DNA of 64,000 nucleotides, from assembly GCF_020748185.1 (NCBI RefSeq), contig NZ_JAHZMO010000005.1, positions 108,469-172,468 of the forward strand, read 5' to 3'. Position numbers and translations under genes: made by a program. Each line of letters starts with the position of its first letter. Position 1 is the first letter of the stretch. This stretch comes from Terrisporobacter petrolearius. Lineage in GTDB: Bacteria; Bacillota; Clostridia; Peptostreptococcales; Peptostreptococcaceae. Positions 43,521 to 52,893 of this stretch are shown piece by piece. Under the pieces are notes generated by a model. It saw nothing but the letters and a program-made list of their open reading frames with translations, was not told the DNA's origin and did no database searches.

Positions 43521-44276
43521 TTAAAAATAGATACTTATTTTATTTCCATCTATTTCTTCAACTTTAAAATCCATTTCATAAATGCTCTCTAAAGTCTCTT
43601 TGTTAATTATTTCTTCTACAGTTCCTTCTTTAGCCATAACTCCATTTTTTAAGCAGATAATATAGTCTGAGTAACAAGATGTAAAGTTTATATCATGCAT
43701 AACAAGTATTATTGTTTTACCTAAATCATCACAAAGTTTTCTAAGAACCTTCATCATTTGAACAGAGTTGTTCATGTCTAAATTGTTAAGTGGCTCATCA
43801 AGAAAAATATACTCTGTTCCTTGGGCTATAACCATTGCTATATAAGCTCTTTGCTTTTGACCACCACTTAATTCATCTAGATATTTGTCTTGCATATCAG
43901 TAAGCCTCATATAGTCTATAGCTTCTTCAACATATTTCATATCTTCTTTTCTTAGTTTTCCATCACAATAGGGAAATCTTCCAAAGCTTACTAACTCCTT
44001 TATTGTAAGTCTAATATTAATATTATTGGATTGTTTTAATATGGCTATCTTTTGAGACAATTCTTTTTTATCCCAACTTTCAAGTTCTTTTCCTTCTATA
44101 AAAATTTGTCCACTATCTCTTTTCATAAGTCTTGTTATCATAGAAAGAGCAGTACTTTTACCAGCTCCATTAGGACCTATAAATGAAGTTATCTTTCCTT
44201 TTTCTATTTTAAGAGATACATCATGTACCACATTTTTATCATTATACTGTTTACTTAAATTTCTTACTTCAATCAT
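43521..44276 (-). CDS. Iron-siderophore ABC transporter ATPase
   Basis: 251-residue cytoplasmic ATPase of the FepC/YclP type. Walker A is GPNGAGKST, the Q-loop is ILKQSN, the signature is LSGGQKQRAYIAMV, Walker B is YIFLDEPLNNLD and the switch His is in LVMHD. It powers the two permeases encoded upstream. Its ATG overlaps the permease stop by 4 bases (ATGA), showing coupled translation. Confidence 0.93.
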   Translation of the reverse strand: MIEVRNLSKQYNDKNVVHDVSLKIEKGKITSFIGPNGAGKSTALSMITRLMKRDSGQIFIEGKELESWDKKELSQKIAILKQSNNINIRLTIKELVSFGRFPYCDGKLRKEDMKYVEEAIDYMRLTDMQDKYLDELSGGQKQRAYIAMVIAQGTEYIFLDEPLNNLDMNNSVQMMKVLRKLCDDLGKTIILVMHDINFTSCYSDYIICLKNGVMAKEGTVEEIINKETLESIYEMDFKVEEIDGNKISIYF

Positions 44277-45280
44277 ATTCTGCTCTCCTTATAAAGTAGA
44301 TACATAAAGTAGATTCCACCTATCATATCTATTATTACACTAACTGGTGTAGTTAAATGTAATACTCTTTCTATCATCAATTGACCAAATACTAAAGCAA
44401 ATATACTAACAAGTACTGATACAATTATTAAATAACTATGTTTGTATGTTTTCATCATTTCACGAGTAACATTTGCTACTAATAATCCCAAAAATGTTAC
44501 TGGTCCTACTAAAGATGTTGATACTGCTATTAATACTGATATAATTATTAATGATTTCCTCATTATCTTATCATAGTCTACACCTAAATTTATGGCTTGA
44601 TCTTTTCCTAAACTCATTACATCAAAGTACTTAATATCATCAACTACAAAGGGAATTATTAAAAGTATTACTATTATAGATAAAAGTAATATGTCCACAT
44701 TTACATTGTTAAAACTTGCAAATAATTTTGACTGAAGTACTAAATATTCATTTGGATCTATTACCATTTGCATAAATGATGACAAACTTTTAAAGAATGT
44801 TCCACAAATCATTCCTACTAATAGTACAAACATTATATTAGAATTTTCTCTTTTAAATACCATTTTGTATAAAGCCATAGAACCCAAAACCATAAATACT
44901 ACACATATTAAGAAGTTTAGTTTTCGATTTGATGAAAATACACTACTTGATCCAAAAACAAATATTATTACTGTTTGTATTGCTACATATAATGAATCTA
45001 TACCCATTACACTAGGTGTTAGTATTCTATTATCTGTTATAGTCTGAAATATTATTGTAGAAAAGCCAATACATCCACCTGTAACTACTATTGCTATTAA
45101 TTTTGGTATTCTTTTTGATAAAGCATATTCCATACTTCCCGAATTAATTTCTAGAGTTAAGAATAATGCACAAGAAATTAAAATTAATAAAGATAAAATA
45201 GCTATAGGTATATTTAAATTTTGCTTTTTATTTTTTATTTTTTTATTTGCATAGCTTTTATTTTGTACATTAACTTGCAT
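44273..45280 (-). CDS. Iron-siderophore ABC transporter permease 2
   Basis: 335-residue FecCD-type permease with about nine helices after a charged N-terminal tail (KSYANKKIKNKKQN). It shows the coupling-helix region with GVDYDKIMRKSLIIISVL and the conserved GPVTFLGLLVANVTREMM. It pairs with the other permease as a heterodimer. It overlaps the preceding gene by 11 bases. Confidence 0.92.
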   Translation of the reverse strand: MQVNVQNKSYANKKIKNKKQNLNIPIAILSLLILISCALFLTLEINSGSMEYALSKRIPKLIAIVVTGGCIGFSTIIFQTITDNRILTPSVMGIDSLYVAIQTVIIFVFGSSSVFSSNRKLNFLICVVFMVLGSMALYKMVFKRENSNIMFVLLVGMICGTFFKSLSSFMQMVIDPNEYLVLQSKLFASFNNVNVDILLLSIIVILLIIPFVVDDIKYFDVMSLGKDQAINLGVDYDKIMRKSLIIISVLIAVSTSLVGPVTFLGLLVANVTREMMKTYKHSYLIIVSVLVSIFALVFGQLMIERVLHLTTPVSVIIDMIGGIYFMYLLYKESRI

Positions 45281-46223
45281 ATGACTTCCTCCTTAATATT
45301 AAATAAAGGAATATTCCACTTCCTATAACTCCAACTGTAAGTCCAACAGAAAGTTCATATGGATAAATTATTGCTCTAGCTGCTATATCACAAACTAAAA
45401 CAAATATGGCTCCAAATAAGGCTGTATCCCATATATTTTCATGAACATTATCACCTTTATACAAAGAAACTATATTGGGAACAATTAATCCTATATAAGG
45501 AATTTCTCCTGCTGTTATTACTACACATACTGTAACTATTGAAACTATTACAAGACCAAGATTAACTATTTTTTTATAATCAAGACCTAAGTTTGTTGCA
45601 AAGTCTTCTCCCATACCTGCCACTGTAAATTTATGAGCAAATAAAAACGCTACTATCATAAGTGGTATAGCTAAGTATAACAATTCATAATTTCCCTTTA
45701 AAATCATGGAGAAGCTACCTTGCATCCAAGAGCCAACATTTTGCATTATCTCAAATTCATATCCTATGTAGGTTGTTATAGATCCTATTATATTTCCAAA
45801 CATTATACCAACTAGTGGTACAAATATTACATTTTTAACTTTTAAATTTCTTAAAAATGTCATAAACATTAATGTTCCAGCCAAAGCAAATATAAAAGAT
45901 ATCATAGCTTTTTGCATTATTGTTACTCCTGGTATAAGAACCATCGCTGTAACTATTCCCAGCTGAGCTGAATCTATTGTGGCTCCTGTTGTTGGAGAAA
46001 CAAATTTATTTTGACTTATTTGTTGCATTATTAACCCACATATACTCATAGCACTTCCTGCCATTAATATACTTATTAATCTTGGAAGCCTACTTACCAC
46101 CATGAGATGTATGGCATCTTGATTTCCACTTAAAACATTCATTATATTTATATTTTTAGCTCCTAAAAATATAGAAACTAAAGATAACCCAATTAACATT
46201 ATGATTAAATATCTTTTTTTCAT
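45270..46223 (-). CDS. Iron-siderophore ABC transporter permease 1
   Basis: 317-residue FecCD-type permease, first gene of the uptake operon. Family motifs: SRLPRLISILMAGSAMSICG, MQQISQNKFVSPTTGATIDS, GLDYKKIVNLGLVIVS and AGEIPYIGLIVPNI. The order permease-permease-ATPase-binding protein resembles yclNOPQ of Bacillus. A cluster of Fur-like sites lies immediately upstream. Confidence 0.92.
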   Translation of the reverse strand: MKKRYLIIMLIGLSLVSIFLGAKNINIMNVLSGNQDAIHLMVVSRLPRLISILMAGSAMSICGLIMQQISQNKFVSPTTGATIDSAQLGIVTAMVLIPGVTIMQKAMISFIFALAGTLMFMTFLRNLKVKNVIFVPLVGIMFGNIIGSITTYIGYEFEIMQNVGSWMQGSFSMILKGNYELLYLAIPLMIVAFLFAHKFTVAGMGEDFATNLGLDYKKIVNLGLVIVSIVTVCVVITAGEIPYIGLIVPNIVSLYKGDNVHENIWDTALFGAIFVLVCDIAARAIIYPYELSVGLTVGVIGSGIFLYLILRRKSYAS

Positions 46224-46263
46224 TTTTATCTCCTGCTGTACTTGTTTTTGAAATTAAGTTTCA

Positions 46264-46330
46264 TATTCATATGATATTTATTATCATTTTGATATTTATA
46301 TCATACAACAATTGATAATGATTTTCAATA
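46264..46330. promoter_or_regulatory. Fur-like boxes upstream of the siderophore operon
   Basis: TTGATAATGATTTTCAATA (46312-46330) is a strong match to the Fur consensus. A second AT-rich set, ATGATATTTATTATCATTTT followed by GATATTTATATCAT (46271-46304), contains further imperfect GATAAT-type units. They overlap the expected promoter of the operon on the minus strand. Confidence 0.75.
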
Positions 46331-46390
46331 CCTATTTTGTAATTTTATTAATATTTTTGTATTAATTTATTAGTATTTGTAATTTATTCA

Positions 46391-46427
46391 TTAAAAAACA
46401 CTCTGATTTTTATAAATCAGAGCGTTA
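46391..46427 (-). terminator. Terminator after the phosphodiesterase gene
   Basis: Stem CACTCTGATTT / AAATCAGAGCG (G-U pair allowed) with an A/T-run on both sides. Confidence 0.8.
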
Positions 46428-46429
46428 TA

Positions 46430-46897
46430 CTAGTTAAATATAATATCAATTTTCTCTATATTGTAACTATCATTTTCAATAGTCATAATTATAAAGTTTA
46501 TATGCAAATTAAATCGTCTTTTACCACAACTACCTGGATTTAACCAAAGTATATCTTCTATTTTTTCGCAGAAATATTTATGAGAATGTCCAAAAATAAT
46601 TACATGAACAGACTTCAAATTTGACAAAATATCTTTTTTATTATGAACCATATAAAATTTAATATTTCCTATATTAAAATATAATTCTTTTGGAAGTTCT
46701 TCTGCCCACTCACCTTTATCATTATTACCTCTCACCACATATACAGGTGCTATGTTTTGCAATTCCTTTAAAACATCCTTTGAGTTAATATCTCCACCAT
46801 GTACTATATAGTCACACTTTTTCAAATAATTGATTACTTCTTCTCGTAATAATCCATGAGTGTCTGAAATGATTCCTACCTTATACCCTTCTTTCAA
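46430..46897 (-). CDS. Metallophosphoesterase (YfcE/MJ0936 type)
   Basis: Small calcineurin-like phosphodiesterase, 155 residues. Dimetal motifs occur in order: ISDTHG, HGGDINS, VRGNNDKGEW, GHSHKY. Substrate unknown. The start is most likely TTG at 46897 (MKEGYKVGIISDTHG), because a perfect AGGAGG (46909-46904) lies 6 bases upstream. A longer reading from another TTG at 46918 would put this ribosome binding site inside the gene. It follows the YfjL-like gene by about 30 bases and may share its transcript. Confidence 0.88.
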   Translation of the reverse strand: MKEGYKVGIISDTHGLLREEVINYLKKCDYIVHGGDINSKDVLKELQNIAPVYVVRGNNDKGEWAEELPKELYFNIGNIKFYMVHNKKDILSNLKSVHVIIFGHSHKYFCEKIEDILWLNPGSCGKRRFNLHINFIIMTIENDSYNIEKIDIIFN

Positions 46898-46928
46898 TTT
46901 ATTCCTCCTGTACTTCAATCTCTTCCAC

Positions 46929-47765
46929 CTATTGCTGCTTTATTTTATCTTGTTGTTTATAATGTTTTTGTAACTTATCAGAAGCATCTTTTATACGTTT
47001 TTCCAATCCTTTTTCATAAATATCACTATATAAAAATTCTTGTATATTAATAGACTCCTCATTAGGATTTACATTTTCATCCTGTTTATGATCTTTTTCA
47101 AGAGTAAAATCAATTGCATAGAATGATACATTCCTATCATCTAAAATTCTTTTTAGATCAAGTAAAATTTCGCAGGCTCTTTTTATACTTATTTCTTTGT
47201 CTTGTGCATAAAAAACAATATGACCAGATTTTTTGCCTATTTCATTTATATCGTAATTTTTATCAAGTTCTAATTCACTTAAATCCACCCCATATGAAGG
47301 TCCAAAATCAGTATATTCCCTATCTAAATACTCTGAGGGCATTTCTTTTAGTTCTCCAAAAGCAATATCACTTTTATATGTAAAATCTTTATTTTCAAAA
47401 ACATCTTTAATTTTAGCACTATAAGATTCATCCAATCTTCTATACGTATTAATTTTTTTTGCTACGTTATCTTCATAAGAGTCATATCCTATTTTACCTA
47501 AAGGTGAAATACTTATAGTGAAATATGTATCTTTACTTGTAGGCGATTTTATATCTGCATAATATCCTCCATCTTTAAAACTATAAGATACTTCTGATAT
47601 GTCTAATTTCATATCAGAATAGTTTTCAGCCACATATTTTTTTGCTGTATTATTTGCCAGTGCCTTAGAAATAGGATTTCCCAAAAGACTATTGGCAAAC
47701 CAAAGTATTCCTCCAATTAAAACAAATGCCGTTATTCCAGCCAAAATTTTCACCAATTTTTTCAT
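46929..47765 (-). CDS. YfjL-like membrane-anchored protein
   Basis: About 278 residues: one N-terminal membrane helix (LVKILAGITAFVLIGGILWF), then a soluble, presumably extracellular domain. Recognised by general likeness to YfjL-like proteins (AKKYVAENYSDMKLDISEVS, VSYSFKDGGYYADI). It has a very polar C-terminus (KHYKQQDKIKQQ). The start MKKLVKIL at 47765 is one base after the stop of the anti-sigma gene. Linked to the sigma/anti-sigma pair upstream, so it may be a sensor or a target of that system. Function unknown. Confidence 0.7.
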   Translation of the reverse strand: MKKLVKILAGITAFVLIGGILWFANSLLGNPISKALANNTAKKYVAENYSDMKLDISEVSYSFKDGGYYADIKSPTSKDTYFTISISPLGKIGYDSYEDNVAKKINTYRRLDESYSAKIKDVFENKDFTYKSDIAFGELKEMPSEYLDREYTDFGPSYGVDLSELELDKNYDINEIGKKSGHIVFYAQDKEISIKRACEILLDLKRILDDRNVSFYAIDFTLEKDHKQDENVNPNEESINIQEFLYSDIYEKGLEKRIKDASDKLQKHYKQQDKIKQQ

Positions 47766-47766
47766 A

Positions 47767-48324
47767 CTACTTATTCTCCTTTTTAAATGCAATATAAAGT
47801 AAAAATCCAATTAAAACACCTAGAGCACAAAGACCAGTGTATATGACTGCCCATGTGGCTGGTACTACTATTATTGAACTCATATCTTCTACCGTGATCA
47901 CACCTTCAATAATATATTTTATCAAATTCCATATATACGTAAGCATAAATATTCCTATAGGAACCATATATGATTTTTTATTAAAAGCATAATATCCCAA
48001 TCCACCAACAATGGGCATAATAATTATGTTATAAAACATCCATTCACTTTCAGAAATTCCTACGCCTATAAATGATCCTAATATAATCATTACCATAGCT
48101 CCGATTACAAGCTGATTTTTTATTTTTGAAATAATTTTTTTATCATTCATTTTAATATTTTCTTTATTTATTTTATTTATTTCTTCAAACTCATTAAATA
48201 ACAAATTACATGCTTCACACTCATTAGTATGTTTTATAACAGCATTACAACTATCTTCACTTGCAATACCATCTTTTACAAGCGGTACTAAATCTCCACA
48301 AATATCACAGGATATTTTATTCAT
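47767..48324 (-). CDS. Putative anti-sigma factor with zinc finger and membrane domain
   Basis: 185-residue protein. An N-terminal zinc-finger-like motif, CDICGDLVPLVKDG followed by HTNECEAC, is characteristic of ZAS-type anti-sigma factors. About five hydrophobic segments occupy residues 70-180. Its ATG overlaps the end of the sigma gene by 8 bases, the usual coupling of a sigma factor and its inhibitor. It would hold the sigma factor at the membrane until a signal arrives. Confidence 0.82.
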   Translation of the reverse strand: MNKISCDICGDLVPLVKDGIASEDSCNAVIKHTNECEACNLLFNEFEEINKINKENIKMNDKKIISKIKNQLVIGAMVMIILGSFIGVGISESEWMFYNIIIMPIVGGLGYYAFNKKSYMVPIGIFMLTYIWNLIKYIIEGVITVEDMSSIIVVPATWAVIYTGLCALGVLIGFLLYIAFKKENK

Positions 48325-48817
48325 GAACAGTTCCCTCCTTTATTAATATATCTTTTATCTTCTTTTTAGCACGATAATCAATAACTCTTGCTGAACTTTC
48401 TGATATTTCATGTTTTTGTGATATTTCTAAATAAGAATATCCCTCTACTCTCATAAGTACAATATCTTTCGTTCTTTTTTGTTCCTTATCAAGTAAATAT
48501 AATATTTTCTTTGAAATATCTTTATGTATAGCTTCTTCTTCTAAGTTACATTCACTTACAATATACTTATAAGCCAAATCATCTAGAGAAATCGTAGATT
48601 TTTTTTTCCTAAGATATTCGTACCATTTGTTTCTAGCTATGGAAAAAAGCCATGTTTTAATACTGGATTCTCCTTTAAATCTATGTATTGACTTAATTGC
48701 ACTTAAGAAAGTTTCTGACACTAAATCTTCAGAAAGAGAGGCATCATTTGTTAAATTTACAAGATATATAAAAACATCATGTTTATATTCTTCATATATA
48801 TTTCTAATAATTAACAT
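48317..48817 (-). CDS. ECF-type RNA polymerase sigma factor
   Basis: About 166 residues with region 2 (DVFIYLVNLTNDASLSEDLV, then ETFLSAIKSIHRFKGESSIKTWLF in two parts) and region 4 (VLMRVEGYSYLEISQKHEIS followed by ESSARV). The start at 48817 (MLIIRN) follows GGAGG; an in-frame ATG at 48832 lies upstream of this site. First gene of the sigma/anti-sigma/YfjL-like module. The target promoters are unknown; self-regulation is likely. Confidence 0.9.
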   Translation of the reverse strand: MLIIRNIYEEYKHDVFIYLVNLTNDASLSEDLVSETFLSAIKSIHRFKGESSIKTWLFSIARNKWYEYLRKKKSTISLDDLAYKYIVSECNLEEEAIHKDISKKILYLLDKEQKRTKDIVLMRVEGYSYLEISQKHEISESSARVIDYRAKKKIKDILIKEGTVHE

Positions 48818-48905
48818 AAATCCTCCTTTCATATTATTAGTGACTATAAATCACATTTTGTTACAATATATTTTATGTTTTTTATTTTATTAAAAATTTG
48901 TACCT

Positions 48906-48936
48906 AAAAAATAGGAGTAAAGCTACTCCTATTTTT
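48906..48936 (-). terminator. Terminator after the MerR gene
   Basis: Stem AAAATAGGAGTA / TACTCCTATTTTT with a short loop and T-run. Confidence 0.85.
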
Positions 48937-48937
48937 A

Positions 48938-49825
48938 TCATTTCATAATTAAATTGTATTTTGAATCGTAATGCAATCCCAGATCATTGCAAATACGTTT
49001 ATTAATTTTTGTTAAAGCTTCATGATATTCTTTATACTTAGGTGATAATAAAATCATATTAGGAATAAATATATCGTTATAACCACTATCTTGTAAACGC
49101 TGCATAAACTTTCTCTGTGAAATAAATGCAGGATGATATTTAAAAAAGAAACTATTTTTTATTTTAACACCTTTTGCAGTCTGTTCTTTTAACTTTTCAT
49201 ATCCTTCAACATTTATATTTGTATATTCTTTAGTCTTAGCATCCATCTGTTCTACCATTTTTCTCATATCCTGTTTAGCTAATAATTTATACATAATAAA
49301 ACTGTTAATTTTTATCAATAAAGGTATTTTAATTTCTGCATTATCCCAAAATTCAATTATTCTCTTATATGCATCCTTTTGCTCTTTTGTTTCAACTTTT
49401 ATTTGTAAATAAGGCATAAAATGATTCATAAAATAATATCCATAGAATCCTGGAATCATATCTTGTATTGCTTTTCCTAAAGTTTCATAATCTAAGTTTT
49501 CGTATATTTCTTCCACGTCATTGTTATCAATAAATTTTTTTAAAGATTCGGCTTCCTTCTTATAATCTTCAAGCTTGCTTATTTTCTCTTTATATATATT
49601 TTCTAAGAATTGCTTATCCTTACTTTCAAGTAGAATCTTAATGTCCTTTATGCTAATCCCCAACTTTCTATAAACAGAAATTTCTTTTAAAATTTTTATA
49701 TCTTCTTCAGTATAGTTTCTATATCCATTTTTATCTTTACTTACTGATAAAAGTCCTTGCTCCTCGTAATATTTAATTGCACGCTTTGTCAAATCAACAA
49801 CTTGAACAACTTGATTTATTTGCAT
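48938..49825 (-). CDS. MerR family transcription regulator
   Basis: About 295 residues. The N-terminal winged helix contains VVDLTKRAIKYYEEQGLLSV and NGYRNYTEEDIKILKEI. A coiled coil (residues about 75-100, KISKLEDYKKEAESLKKFID) and a large C-terminal domain follow, without an obvious ligand signature. Start MQINQ at 49825 with AGGAG 8 bases upstream; an upstream GTG overlaps the ribosome binding site. Its target is unknown and no divergent gene is adjacent. Confidence 0.85.
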   Translation of the reverse strand: MQINQVVQVVDLTKRAIKYYEEQGLLSVSKDKNGYRNYTEEDIKILKEISVYRKLGISIKDIKILLESKDKQFLENIYKEKISKLEDYKKEAESLKKFIDNNDVEEIYENLDYETLGKAIQDMIPGFYGYYFMNHFMPYLQIKVETKEQKDAYKRIIEFWDNAEIKIPLLIKINSFIMYKLLAKQDMRKMVEQMDAKTKEYTNINVEGYEKLKEQTAKGVKIKNSFFFKYHPAFISQRKFMQRLQDSGYNDIFIPNMILLSPKYKEYHEALTKINKRICNDLGLHYDSKYNLIMK

Positions 49826-49959
49826 ATTATTCACTCCTTACTACTTATTTTACATAAATTGTATTGGTATACGTAAGGTTCAAGTCAATAAGTTTTATAT
49901 AAATATGCCTCTTTTAATAAATTCTTCTTAATTTTAAAAAATAATTAGCCTAGTTAATC

Positions 49960-51411
49960 CTATGAATTATCTCTCTTAACCTTTACCTGCTTTTTCTTAA
50001 TCATAATTTCCTTATAATTTTTTAAAAATGATTTCCCTTTATAGTTTAAAATGTCTACATAAGAGCATGTATCTTTTACTTCAATTACACCAATATCCTC
50101 ATTATTTATTCCTTCAATATTACTAAATGCTCCAACTATATCTATAACTCTTATTTTTTTCTTCTTTCCAACATTCAAGTAAACTTTAGTTATTTCCTCA
50201 TTTAAATTTTTAACTTCTTCTTTTTTATTTCTTTTATTGTTTAATAAACTATTTTGTTGTTTAGTAAATTTAATTTTGCCCATATTCACTTCGTTGTCAT
50301 CAATACTTTCTATTTCTTGTATTTTATCTTGCGTATATTCTTCTATTTCCTGAAGATATTTTTCCTCTCTAGGTGAAACTATTGTAATAGCTTTTCCCCA
50401 TTTATCTACCCTTCCTGTTCTTCCTATCCTATGAACATAGTTTTCTTTGTCCCCTGGAACATCATAATTTATTACCAGAGAAATATCTTCAATATGAATA
50501 CCCCTAGCTGTAATATCACTACTTACTAATATATTAAATTTATTATTTTTAAAATCTTTGATGATAAATAATCTTTTATCCTGAGACATATCACCATGTA
50601 TTACTCCAACAGAGAACTTGTCTTTTTTCATATTTTTGTAAATTTCATCTACTTTATTTCTTGTATTTGCAAAAATGATTAAAGATTTTGGACATTCCTT
50701 ATAAATAATTCTTTTTAACAATTCATACTTATCATTTTCTTCCCTTTTAATAAAATATTCACTAATTTGTTTTTTTATTTTTTCATCATCTTTAATATCT
50801 ATCATAAGTGGATTTTCCATATATTTATTACAAATTAAATTTATATTGTCATCTATAGTTGCTGAAAACATACCCTTACATGATCTTTTAGGTAATTTAC
50901 TCAGTATAAATTCCATATCGTCAACAAAGCTTTTATGTAACATTTTATCAGCTTCATCGATTACAAAATATTTTATATTACTTAAATCAATAGTTCCTCT
51001 ACCAATATGATCAATTATTCTTCCAGGTGTAGCGACTACTATATGAACCCTTTGCTTTAACTCTGTTACTTGCTCCCTTAGTGGTTGCTTTCCAAATATT
51101 GCACTACATCTAACTTTTTTCATTCTTCCTATATTTTGTATTTCCTCTTTAATTTGTAATGCTAACTCTCTCGTTGGAGCTACTATTAATCCTTGTACTT
51201 TGTTATTATATATATCAATTTTTTCTACCATTGGTATGGCAAAAGATGCTGTTTTTCCGCTTCCTGTTTTAGATTTTACTATTACATCTGTTTTTTCCAA
51301 TAAACTAGGAATAACTTCAATTTGAACTTTTGAAGGTTTTTTATAATTTAAGTTATTTAATGACTTTATTATCTTTTTATCTATATTAAAATTTTCAAAA
51401 TTATTATTCAT
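49960..51411 (-). CDS. dbpA: DEAD-box RNA helicase with DbpA-type RNA-binding domain
   Basis: About 483 residues. Helicase motifs: Q-motif region KPSKVQIEVIPS, I KSKTGSGKTAS, Ia APTREL, II DEAD (FVIDEADKM), III SAT, V SSDITARGIH, VI HRIGRTGR. The C-terminal 70 residues (KVYLNVGKKKKIRVIDIVGA, then SYVDILNYKG) fit the DbpA RNA-binding domain, which targets 23S rRNA during large-subunit assembly. Start at 51411 (MNNNFENF) with AGGAG 6 bases upstream. Confidence 0.92.
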   Translation of the reverse strand: MNNNFENFNIDKKIIKSLNNLNYKKPSKVQIEVIPSLLEKTDVIVKSKTGSGKTASFAIPMVEKIDIYNNKVQGLIVAPTRELALQIKEEIQNIGRMKKVRCSAIFGKQPLREQVTELKQRVHIVVATPGRIIDHIGRGTIDLSNIKYFVIDEADKMLHKSFVDDMEFILSKLPKRSCKGMFSATIDDNINLICNKYMENPLMIDIKDDEKIKKQISEYFIKREENDKYELLKRIIYKECPKSLIIFANTRNKVDEIYKNMKKDKFSVGVIHGDMSQDKRLFIIKDFKNNKFNILVSSDITARGIHIEDISLVINYDVPGDKENYVHRIGRTGRVDKWGKAITIVSPREEKYLQEIEEYTQDKIQEIESIDDNEVNMGKIKFTKQQNSLLNNKRNKKEEVKNLNEEITKVYLNVGKKKKIRVIDIVGAFSNIEGINNEDIGVIEVKDTCSYVDILNYKGKSFLKNYKEIMIKKKQVKVKRDNS

Positions 51412-51474
51412 TTTTATCTCCTTAATTTCATACATCTCTTATTATTATAATTGTCTAATTAATATTATTCAAAA

Positions 51475-51510
51475 CAAAAAAGTCAGCATTACTAATTAAT
51501 GCCGACTTTT
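51475..51510 (-). terminator. Terminator of the marR-MATE operon
   Basis: Stem AGTCAGCATTA / TAATGCCGACT (one mismatch/G-U) with T-runs. Confidence 0.82.
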
Positions 51511-51514
51511 ATAT

Positions 51515-52882
51515 TTAAGCTACTGCTTTTTCTTTATTTACTTTAGTGTAACTTTTTACTTCCTTAACTAATACTGATGCTATTATAACTATAGCAATAA
51601 TATCAGCTACTGGTTGTGAGAACCAGATGCCATCTAATCCTAAGAACTTTGGTAATACAATTATTAAAGGTATTAAGAATATACATTGTCTTAGTAAGCT
51701 AAGTAGTATTGACATTTTTGCCTTACCAATTGATTGAATGTAGTTTGTACCTATAATTCCCACACTTAGTATTGGTAGCGTCATTGTGTATTTTTTAAGT
51801 CCATTTATTGTTATACCCATAAGCTCTGGATCACTATTAAACATTCCTACTAAAAACTCTGGTGCTATATTTATTATCATTGCACCTATAACAAATATAC
51901 ATGTAGATGCTATTAAACATATTTGTAATGCTTTTTTTGCTCTGTCAAATTTTTTAGCACCATAGTTAAATCCAACTATTGGTTGCATACCTTGACTTAT
52001 TCCAAATGAAGGCATTAAAAATATCATTGAAATTGAACTTATCGTAGCCATAGCACCTATTGCTAAATCTCCACCATAAATTTTTAGACTTTGGTTACTT
52101 ATAACTTGAACCAAACTTGCTGCAAGCTGAATTGCAAATGGAGATACACCTATTGCTAAAATAGATTTTGCTGCATTTTTATTTAATCTAACAGTTGATA
52201 ACTTAAATTCTAAATTAGATTTTTTTCTTAAATAATATGAAAGTCCCCACATAGCTGTTATAGCTTGTGATATTATTGTTGCAGTTGCTGCACCTTTGAT
52301 TCCCATATTAAATTTAAAAATAAATAATGCATCTAATACTATATTTGCAACGCATCCAACTGTCATTATAATTGCTGATAATATAGGCTTTCCATCTCCT
52401 CTAATAACATTGTTAAAGAACATGGCCATTATAGAGAATGTTGTTCCTACAATAATTATATCTGTATATGATTTTGCGTAATATAAAGTTGCCTCACTAG
52501 CACCAAATAATATTAGTATCTGTTTTGAAAATATAAGTCCTAATACAGTAAGTGTAACACCTAATACTACTGATAATAACATACCTGTACCTATTATATT
52601 TTGTGCTTCTTCTTTTTTGCCTTGTCCTAATTTTATAGAAACATTTGTTGCCGAACCTATACCAACAAGCATCCCAAATGCTAGTGCTATTGTGAGTATA
52701 GGCATTGTAACACCAAGTCCAGCTATAGCCATTGAGCCTACTTCAGGTATATTTCCTATAAATATTCTATCCACCACATTATAAAATGCATTTACCATCA
52801 TTCCTATTATAGCTGGTACAGAATATTTTAATAATAATTTTCCAACTGATTGTGTTCCTAATTCTACCTGATTTTTATTCAT
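51515..52882 (-). CDS. MATE family multidrug efflux transporter
   Basis: 455-residue Na+- or H+-coupled exporter with twelve predicted helices. MATE motifs in each half: VDRIFIGNIPEVGSMAIAGL and QGMQPIVGFNYGAKKFDRAK. Likely exports cationic drugs or toxins. It follows a MarR regulator 11 bases upstream, and the pair sits behind two palindromic operators, so efflux is presumably induced when MarR binds a toxic ligand. GGAGG precedes the ATG. Confidence 0.92.
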   Translation of the reverse strand: MNKNQVELGTQSVGKLLLKYSVPAIIGMMVNAFYNVVDRIFIGNIPEVGSMAIAGLGVTMPILTIALAFGMLVGIGSATNVSIKLGQGKKEEAQNIIGTGMLLSVVLGVTLTVLGLIFSKQILILFGASEATLYYAKSYTDIIIVGTTFSIMAMFFNNVIRGDGKPILSAIIMTVGCVANIVLDALFIFKFNMGIKGAATATIISQAITAMWGLSYYLRKKSNLEFKLSTVRLNKNAAKSILAIGVSPFAIQLAASLVQVISNQSLKIYGGDLAIGAMATISSISMIFLMPSFGISQGMQPIVGFNYGAKKFDRAKKALQICLIASTCIFVIGAMIINIAPEFLVGMFNSDPELMGITINGLKKYTMTLPILSVGIIGTNYIQSIGKAKMSILLSLLRQCIFLIPLIIVLPKFLGLDGIWFSQPVADIIAIVIIASVLVKEVKSYTKVNKEKAVA

Positions 52883-52893
52883 GTATTTTCCTC

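Noticed and set aside
48906..48936. Tandem hairpins in the window as a CRISPR array
   Set aside because: The many hairpins are single, sequence-unrelated terminators located at gene ends; there is no regular repeat-spacer pattern anywhere in the window.
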